Assembly: GCA_036924085.1 (NCBI GenBank)
Contig: JAVGWX010000019.1
Span: forward strand, 22,606,293 to 22,670,292
DNA: 64,000 nucleotides
Direction of reading: 5' to 3'
Origin: Ariolimax columbianus
Taxonomy: Eukaryota > Mollusca > Gastropoda > Stylommatophora > Arionidae
In this document: positions 58,601-64,000 of the stretch, in pieces
How positions within the stretch are numbered: position 1 is the stretch's first letter
How the letters are laid out: every line of letters starts with the position of its first letter
Made by a program: the position numbers and the translations under genes
The notes under the pieces: model-generated
What the model was told of the DNA's origin: nothing
Databases searched by the model: none
The model's input: the letters and a program-made list of their open reading frames with translations, nothing else

Positions 58601-61600
58601 TAGATCAATTTGAGGAGAGAGATCTTCATAAAAATTGACAAATTACTTTGTAATAGGCAGTAAATATGAAGAACAGGTTTCTAAAGCTGAAAGTATATTT
58701 GCCTTCCACACTGCATCACAATAGTTATAGATCAATTATACATCTGTCTTGTTAAAAAAAAAACATTTCCTGACTCTGAAGCAGCTTGAAAATGTTCAAT
58801 TGCTAGAACAAAACAGAAACAATTGTTAATTCTGTGCTTGCACCTGATTTTGTCGAAGCTACTTTAAAGACAGGGGGCTCAATGGTCTCAAGGCAAGGTG
58901 TCCGCCTTCAGTGCCAGAGGTTGTGGGTTCGAATCACGGAGACAGGAATTTTTTCACACGGATTTTCTTATAAAAATTCCCCTGATCTCTGGGTAGTGAG
59001 ATCGGACTCCCGTGTTCAGTGTCAGGCGTGTTAAAAATACCTTGGCAATTAGAAATAGAAAAGAGTATGCTTAACAGCCACTGCCCAGACAAAATTAAAA
59101 AATTATAGTTAAAAATCTACCCAAATTATGTGTATCTTCCCTCAGGCCTAGTAAGCCGCAGGAAGTCATAAAATATATACTACGTATAGCCAAAGCAATT
59201 CAGCAACCTGGCAACAGACATTAACATGCCTTTTTGAATACCAGGATTCCAAGTAAAAAAGCAGCTTGAAAATGTTCAAGTGCTAGAATAAAAACAATTG
59301 TTAATTCTGTGCTTGAACCTGATTTTGTCGAAGCTACTTTAAAGACAACTGAAGAAAATGAAATTGCTCACTGTGGATTTGCTACAGTTAGAAGCAATCA
59401 CAAGAGAATCAGTCCTACACATGGCTAACTGATGTGAAGTGCTGCACGAGAGCACAAACCTAACAAATGCACTATACAACCCATACTTCACAAAAGCGGA
59501 AACCATGTACAATAAAGTCTTGAACTTAACTTAAAAGCTTAACGTCTTAATACTGGTTTAGAAGACCCTGCAGAGTCTGAATACAACCAGTTTCATTTAC
59601 ATTTCCGTGCTCTAAAAGCTATGCGCATCCAATCTATTCTTAAATTCATTAATTGTCCTTGCCTTCACTACTTCATGTGGCAATGCATTCCAAGCATTCA
59701 CCACTCTTTGCCTAAAAAAATATTTCCTGATATCTAACATGGACCTTTCTTTAGTTAATTTGTAGCTTTGCCTCTTATTCTTGTATTTTAAAAAACTACA
59801 TTTTGAACATTTCATCTCTGACATCAATATCTTATATGCACAACATCCACCATTAGCTTGTACATTATAAAACACAACTTACGTTGCTGTAGCAGCAAAA
59901 GCTATGATGAATGGCCTGGCACAACGGAAGAGCACGATAAAGGGATTCTTCCTAATAAAAATGAACAGAACGAGTGGCAGGAAGATGAACAAGTGGATGG
60001 TCAGGCCAACAGTGACAGTCGCCATAAGCATGCCAAGGTTATAGAACACGTTCCGGATGTCATCAACCTTGGACACTGCTTCAGCGATGAGGCTGGTCAC
60101 ACCAATCGGAGTCGTCCTGAAAATTGAACAATAAATTAGATAGCAGCAAGCATGTTGTTAATGCCAATAATAACATTAATAAATATGGATTAGGTATATA
60201 TACAAACAGCATTCATAATGACCAAAAGGTCTTTGTCAAGGACTAAGAATGATACACGTGAAAATGACTAAATTACCTAAACAATAAAGTTCGAAATGAT
60301 TACAGAGTGTATGTAGCTTTATAAAATATTAAGTTAATTGGATGCCACATAGATGTGCCTATAGTAGGTAAGTTACGTACCAGCTGGAGGGCATCAGACT
60401 TGGTGTCTTCAACATGACAAGGGTTAGTCATCACACATGTTGTTTCTAGTATGAAATTAGTGAAGTGGGACAGGATTCCATACCAATTTAAAAAGGGCAA
60501 GACAACTTAAAAATGATAAGATAATAGAGGTACTTGGCTAGAAATTTAAAATAAAGTCTTTGTATTCAATGCAGGCTCGACTTTGTCATGTTGAGAGTCA
60601 CATATGTGATATTGGGAGTCTGTGGACTTCCTATCCTCCATTTAAATCATAAGACCACAACAAATCCCTTACAGGAAGCCTGTATCAAAGTACTTATGTG
60701 CGCATTACTGTTGTAATTTATGTCACAATTTGTTTTATATAATCAAACTGCTAATTCCATAGGTACACATCTTTAATTACCTTTACCAACATAATTAGAT
60801 GGACACAGTGGTGCTATTCTTACAGCCAAAAGAACCACTAACATGAACAAATAGAGCTGGCTGTACTGAGAATATCACAACTTACCAAAACAGCCACCTA
60901 ATAACAATGAATATCACATCTTGTGATTGTCTGAAGAACCTCAGAAACTCACTGTCCGGACTTAACGATTTGCCTGCGGCGATACCCACAGCTGTACAAA
61001 TGCTAATAAGACCTGAAACATTTCAAACATTCGGTTGAGTGCAAGCAAATATGAAATCAGCATCAATCATATTCAATGGTTAAGCTCACTATTGAGCAAA
61101 GGTTTTCAACAAATACATGCTAAGTGCTTTCGTCTTGGGCATTCCTCTCCAGCTCTGTTCATCTTATCTTAGTTCATCAGGTGAAAAGTGACATAAGGCC
61201 AAATAAATTAGCATAAATAAAAGCACAAATTACATCATCATAACCACGTACCTGCTGACTGTCGTTAGTCATAATGGATCTATAAAAAAAAACCTGTCCC
61301 ACGTTTTATTTATCAATTCTCCATTGAACATTTTCTGTGCACCCATTCAGCAAGTTCTGGCTTTGCTACATTTTCTTCTATTGCCCATCAATTTTGCCCA
61401 TTGTTACAATTGGCTCCAACTATACTCATATCATAACATAATAATAATAATGTTCACTTAGGCGTCTGAGGCTCGTTGCATCGGTCGAGCACATTCATGA
61501 CCCACGGCTGTGGCGTTGTTCCAGGCCTCGTCCAGGGCGGATGAGGAGGTCGCTACTTGCTGAAGCCATACTGTTTGAAGACGACCTCTTTTGTGCGTCC

Positions 61601-61985
61601 AGCCGGTTGGGGGGGGAAGAGTTTTGGTGCTGTTGAGTGACTTGTGTAGTATCTTGTGGGCAGGGGTTTCCTGGTCCAGCCGTACAACATGACCGAACAA
61701 AGAAACTTGACGCAGATCAACTGTTTCTGAGATTGGGTAGATGTCTGTTTTAGCAGAGACCTTCATGTTGCGGATGTAGTCATGACATCAGATGCCCAGG
61801 TTATGCAGCTGATTGCACATGTGAAAGATTTTCAGTCTTTATATGTCATGTTCTAGCAATGTTTAGGTTTCAGAGCCGTAAAGCAGGACTAGGACCACGC
61901 AGAACTGGTAGATGCAGATTTATAAAAATGTTTTAAAAAAACTTTTTGCAATGTTCTGATGTGTACTATAAGTTCTCTTTGCTTG

Positions 61986-62019
<34 letters not shown>

Positions 62020-62709
62020 CACACACACACACACGTGCGCTCGGTCTTGAGTGGATCGCCATAGTCTGTATGACAAGGACAAGAATAGTACCACTGCCCC
62101 ACAGAGAGCATGTTGAAAAAGGCGACTGTATGACATGGAATAACACTGAACCTGGTTAGGTGGTTTGTTAAGAGCAGCATAGACGGCGCCTAATAGGCTG
62201 CAGGTCTATTTTACTCTAGTGTTTGAGTCTATTAAGATGGACTTGAACATCGGTTATCCCCCCTCGCAGCACTTGTCCCAACACAGCAGCAAAAGAAGCT
62301 GCTCAAGCCTAGCCCGCTAAGCAGGAAATCCTCCTCCCGGCTACATCCAGCTCATGTCAGAGCTCGGATCTGCACAGCGGAATCTGCTTTTGTAAAAGAG
62401 CAGGTTGATTAAGACTATATATATATGCCTGATGAGCACACGCAGGCTGGCAGACAGGCATGCACATACGTACACACACATACATATATATATAATTCAC
62501 TTTACAGTAGATCTATCATTTGTACATCTTACTGATGTCTAGTACTCCAATTATATCTACTTTAAAAGCTGGTATAGCAGCTCTTTCATTGCTGACTTAC
62601 CTAATATATTCATGCCTTCTGTTGTTCCAACTGATCTTGTCAGCACAGTGACTGTGGCATTACTGGACGAATTGATGTTCTGCACTTCTGAAGAATACTG
62701 CGTAACTGT
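52465..62709 (-). CDS. Divergent SLC1-family amino acid transporter, 3' part (6 exons)
   Basis: Exons in transcript order: 62709-62601, 61012-60886, 60116-59883, 55463-55272, 53191-53057, 52654-52465. All borders are AG/GT, and phases join without a break to 328 codons plus stop. The protein matches SLC1 carriers from the loop before TM4c through TM5, TM6, HP1, TM7, HP2, TM8 and the C-terminus. SLC1 proteins move glutamate, aspartate or neutral amino acids with Na+ across the plasma membrane. Here the normal NMDGT in TM7 reads QADGS, the serine-rich HP1 motif reads ATATS, and the TM8 Asp of the RTxxNxxGD region is His, while the substrate-binding Arg and Asn are kept. The 5' part (TM1-3) lies beyond the window. 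Substrate unknown. Confidence 0.9.
52670..52965. repeat. About 55-bp minisatellite in the last SLC1 intron, 5 copies
   Basis: Unit gactaaggaaaacatacata plus tcaacactatttatgggatgttactatatgttt, with varying length. Located just upstream (on the - strand) of the last exon. Confidence 0.88.
53057..53191 (-). CDS. SLC1 gene exon: HP2 and start of TM8
   Basis: Acceptor TTCTGTTTCAG, donor ATACT|GTAAGT. Reads ILTSVLSLAIPPVPSSSIVT, LIIILTSVNVPIKGVAILFA, VEWI. Matches 'T.[27 protein letters not shown] ... DW.L'. The HP2 ASIGAASIP is altered to LSLAIPPVP. Confidence 0.9.
53430..53760 (-). mobile_element. 5'-truncated copy of the young LINE in an SLC1 intron
   Basis: Same sense as the SLC1 gene. Matches the last 330 bp of the LINE at 43441-49749 almost perfectly; the coded C-terminal text differs at one residue (TTERLLQ versus TTEHLLQ). 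Tail (GAA)n. Flanked by the 13-bp target duplication gcaacatgtatta (53417-53429, 53761-53773). Confidence 0.95.
53855..54115 (+). mobile_element. SINE family 3 copy
   Basis: cggtggtctcgaggtaaggt (A box region), gtcgttagttcgaatcaatg (B box-like), 'tctgatctctgggtagcaag', ctctgtgttcagtgtcaagc. Head resembles a tRNA; body shared with 58870, 51360 and 25435. Confidence 0.75.
54115..54225. repeat. Repeat Y, copy 2 (partial)
   Basis: aaaagcagcatgtacatggc, ctaactggctgcaggtctac, agtgtttgagtctattaaga. Inverted relative to 24181-24565. Confidence 0.65.
54240..54290 (+). mobile_element. LINE 3' tail remnant
   Basis: ctgcagagtcttctaaacta and gtataaagacgttaag, as in the tails at 972 and 59540. Very short. 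Confidence 0.4.
54880..55140 (-). pseudogene. LINE C-terminal fragment
   Basis: The - strand reads DQVTILRLNTGHNRLRSYFH, RKCVFGRTIRSS and, at the end, AIPILVIHKDPD. 'TxxRLRTGHNRL' is typical of the region after RNase H in I/Nimb-like LINEs. Stops present. Confidence 0.6.
55272..55463 (-). CDS. SLC1 gene exon: HP1 and TM7
   Basis: Acceptor TTCTGCACAG, donor TTGG|GTAAGA. Reads TSVAIPDMLTSCSRSGISNK, ISSFVIPMSVTLQADGSALY, MAASALFVATTSGHTMSFET, MCIVG. It aligns with TLPVTF...[30 protein letters not shown]. The usual NMDGT is replaced by QADGS. Confidence 0.92.
55660..56020. repeat. 82-bp tandem repeat, about 4 copies
   Basis: Unit ggaccagtccttctcagagc plus ttattccaagctctacacaagagttcaggtctaatttttgc. 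The last copy is truncated. Lies in an SLC1 intron just upstream (- strand) of exon 55272-55463. Confidence 0.92.
56340..56840 (-). pseudogene. LINE RNase H fragment
   Basis: The - strand reads SALKWISETSITKAVIVTDA, QDVLQKVQKRWLRYEWKAAV, CPAHAGVQGNERADMASQAP and IIGKLVMNRSDILKSINDRL, i.e. the second half of a LINE RNase H plus C-terminal part. A stop (after QVLT) and shifts show decay. HAGVQGNERAD is the diagnostic motif. Confidence 0.75.
56860..57200 (+). pseudogene. LINE C-terminal fragment
   Basis: Reads ALEKRLNAFENKLLNIGWKE, FITNKTIREVTSQQC and, in another frame, GSRKRGRPKETLNQTIVGKG. This follows the 'AFE...LR.I..I.W.D.VTN..I...' then 'KRGRPK.T..R...' order. Confidence 0.7.
57290..57863 (+). 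pseudogene. RTE-like LINE 3' part
   Basis: Reads LNKIWQDIQLAVCTKIRLMH, TLVLSMFVYAHETWTITADL, later GKLAWYRHISRSNGL and KGVRQMLKRSSQ. It ends caccggttacaggataacct. Related to 42815-43160 and to 2256-4150. Frameshifts present. Confidence 0.75.
57870..58779. other. SLC1 intron, no clear element
   Basis: AT-rich. A duplicated phrase (gtgtcatgagtgttaaatac) occurs at 57914 and 57957. No coding evidence. Confidence 0.45.
58780..59347. repeat. SINE framed by 90-bp direct repeats
   Basis: The segment agcagcttgaaaatgttcaa ... gctactttaaagaca occurs at 58780-58872 and again at 59260-59347 with a few differences; the SINE family 3 copy lies between. Confidence 0.8.
58870..59135 (+). mobile_element. SINE family 3 copy
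   Basis: gggggctcaatggtctcaag, gcaaggtgtccgccttcagt, ggttgtgggttcgaatcacg (B box), tgatctctgggtagtgagat, and a tail with atctacccaaattatgtgta. The clearest tRNA-like head of this family. Confidence 0.78.
59540..59850 (-). mobile_element. LINE 3' fragment next to an SLC1 splice donor
   Basis: The - strand reads LKYKNKRQSYKLTKERSMLD, IRKYFFRQRVVNAWNALPHE, VVKARTINEFKNRLDAH, the well-known end of CR1/L2/Jockey-like LINE proteins, followed by the tail seen at 972. It lies just 3' of the donor of exon 59883-60116. Confidence 0.8.
59883..60116 (-). CDS. SLC1 gene exon: TM5 to TM7 start
   Basis: Acceptor GTTCAATTTTCAG, donor GCAAC|GTAAGT. Reads WTTPIGVTSLIAEAVSKVDD, YNLGMLMATVTVGLTIHLFI, FLPLVLFIFIRKNPFIVLFR, then ARPFIIAFAATAT. 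TPIG, the TVxxGLxIH, FLPL and RKNPF segments are the SLC1 hallmarks. A LINE 3' remnant ends within a few tens of bases of the donor. Confidence 0.92.
60117..60885. other. SLC1 intron, no feature recognised
   Basis: AT-rich sequence between two well-supported exons. No repeats or coding text recognised. Confidence 0.5.
60886..61012 (-). CDS. SLC1 gene exon: TM4c to TM5
   Basis: Acceptor TGTTTCAG, donor TTTTG|GTAAGT. Reads GLISICTAVGIAAGKSLSPD, then SEFLRFFRQSQDVIFIVIRW and LF. Aligns with 'LGLVVFS...G ... FF..L.....V..I.WY.P' of the family. Phase 1 in, 2 out. Confidence 0.85.
61440..61905 (-). pseudogene. LINE C-terminal fragment
   Basis: The - strand frame 61766-61458 reads ETVDLRQVSLFGHVVRLDQE, TPAHKILHKSL, PPPTGWTHKRGRLQTVWLQQ and ends ARPMQRASDA. 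'LFGHVVRL...TP.H..L ... GW...RGR...TWL' is a LINE end signature. Same family as 63003-63500. Confidence 0.75.
61987..62034. repeat. AT/AC microsatellite
   Basis: (TA)n followed by (AC)n. Open frames of 60-86 codons on both strands over it are artefacts. Confidence 0.9.
62060..62360. repeat. Repeat Y, copy 3
   Basis: gtatgacaaggacaagaata, gtgtttgagtctattaagat, ctcctcccggctacatccag. Inverted relative to 24181-24565, with which it shares nearly the whole length. Confidence 0.75.
62601..62709 (-). CDS. SLC1 gene exon: loop to TM4c
   Basis: Reads TVTQYSSEVQNINSSSNATV then TVLTRSVGTTEGMNILG. GMNILG|L matches the GMNVLGLV signature of SLC1 proteins. NSSSNAT gives N-glycosylation sequons in the expected extracellular loop. 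Donor TTAG|GTAAGT; the acceptor is either TGATCAG at 62710 or one 4 bases further on. Confidence 0.8.
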
Positions 62710-63002
62710 CTGATCAAACACATGATGGATTAATGCATAGATTATCAATCATAATTTACCAACAAAATTGGCATTGGCAAACAAATAACATATATTAAGG
62801 CATTCATAAAAGATATACAAGTTCAGCTAATAATAAGTGCATTTACAGAGAAATAAATTCAAGTTAAGATAACAATATGAACATTGACAAGAAAAATCAA
62901 CTGACTATAAAATGATATAAAACATAAAGGCTTACAAGACAGTGAACAATATGGGTACAATCAAAGATAAGGACACAGTGTTAACATATCAATAATAATA
63001 AT

Positions 63003-63500
63003 AATTTTCGCCTAGGCATCTGAGGCCCGTTGCGTCAGGCAAACACCACCATGTCCAGTCAAAACGGTGCTCTGCCAGACCTCGTCTACAGAGGGAGGAA
63101 AGTTGCTATCTGTTGAAGTCACGTGTTTAGTGGACGGCTTCTCCTGCACTTCCAGCCAGTTGGTTGAATACCCTTAGCAATTTGAACTGCCAGTTGGACA
63201 ACATGTGCAAACAGGGAAAGGCCACGACGGTCCAGGACTTCTGATACAGTTTGGAGATTAGTCTTAGTAGAGACCTCAACATTACGTACGAGATCGTACC
63301 CAAAAATACGCATCTGTTTGTACAAATGAAAGGACTCGAGTCTTGAAATGTCCTTTTTCAGCAGAGCAAGTTTTCGCTCCATACATTAACAATGAAATCA
63401 CACACGACTGGTAAATATGCAGCTTTGTACTCAGGAATAATCTACTATTGTTCCACACACAGCAGAGATCATTCAATAAAGACATTCACAAATAGGGACA
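63003..63500 (-). pseudogene. LINE C-terminal fragment
   Basis: The - strand reads CVISLLMYGAKTCSAEKGHF, DISRLESFHLYKQMRIFGYD and GLSLFAHVVQL, then GWKCRRSRP. Same family and order as 61440-61905. It is in the intron 5' of the first visible SLC1 exon. Confidence 0.7.
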
Positions 63501-64000
63501 TACAAATGTAGGGATCAATAAGGACATTCACATGTAGAGAACATGAAGGACATACACAGGTAGAGAATAATAAAGCCACTTACAGATAAGGACATGCCAG
63601 TGTGAAGAATAATAGCAACATCAATGTACAAATACATTAATAGACAATGCATACAAGATGCCTATTAAGAGTATTCATAAACGAAGTTAATATAAATTGA
63701 GAGCATTAAGTACATTCCCAGCAAACAAAAAAATTAATATTTATAGAACAATAACAAAATTCACATAGGCCTAAGTTCACACAAATAGAGAGAATAATAA
63801 AAGCATTCACAAACAAAGTTCACACAACACGAAAGAACAATAAATCAAGAGAATAATGAAATCATTAGTAGATAAAGTTCACACAAATTGATAGAATAAT
63901 AAAACATTCACATAAAGTTCACACAAATTGAGAGAATAATAAAACATTCACATAAAGTTCACACAAATTGAGAGAACAACAAATCAAGAAAACAATAACA
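63500..64000. repeat. AT-rich degenerate tandem repeat, cut by the window end
   Basis: Repeated phrases 'acaaattgagagaataataa' and 'aacattcacataaagttcac' with a period of about 40-45 bp at 63850-64000, and looser versions from 63500. Confidence 0.75.

Overview
This is a eukaryotic nuclear window, AT-rich and packed with introns and transposable elements. Spliced exons with GT-AG borders, a partial 18S rRNA sequence of bilaterian type, and the mix of LINEs, tRNA-type SINEs, mariner, piggyBac-like and hAT-like pieces all point to an invertebrate. The 18S variable region and repeat style look molluscan, most likely a gastropod. The phylum is inferred from recognition, not proven.

Two host genes are supported, and they converge. 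On the + strand, eleven exons between 570 and 35106 encode the C-terminal 446 residues of an immunoglobulin-superfamily membrane protein: three Ig domains, one transmembrane helix and a cytoplasmic tail of about 115 residues. Exon phases match at every junction; the 5' end lies before the window. On the - strand, six exons between 62709 and 52465 encode the last 328 residues of a divergent SLC1 (excitatory/neutral amino acid transporter type) protein. Its 5' exons lie beyond base 64000. Several normally invariant ion-binding motifs of SLC1 are altered.

The rest is introns and a 17 kb intergenic stretch (35107-52464) filled with mobile DNA. The most striking object is a 6.3 kb LINE insertion (43441-49749) bounded by a 12-bp target duplication. 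Its 5' end is about 800 bp of 18S rRNA in sense orientation, followed by about four diverged tandem units whose core is the same 18S segment, then a single 1299-codon open frame (endonuclease, reverse transcriptase, RNase H, C-terminal Cys/His motif) and a GAA-type 3' tail. A near-identical 5'-truncated copy sits in an SLC1 intron, and another copy is nested inside an older relative in an Ig-gene intron, so this family moved recently.

Other elements are three multi-copy SINE-like families (two share a central domain with the start of the LINE), a fold-back mariner with a SINE nested in it, a complete but decayed mariner, a TTAA-flanked piggyBac-like element, many LINE 3' remnants of several types, and about a dozen minisatellites, including a 23 x 57 bp array that is open in one reading frame. 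No viral, prokaryotic or CRISPR features are seen. Exon borders come from reading frame, phase and splice consensus only; no transcript data were available.
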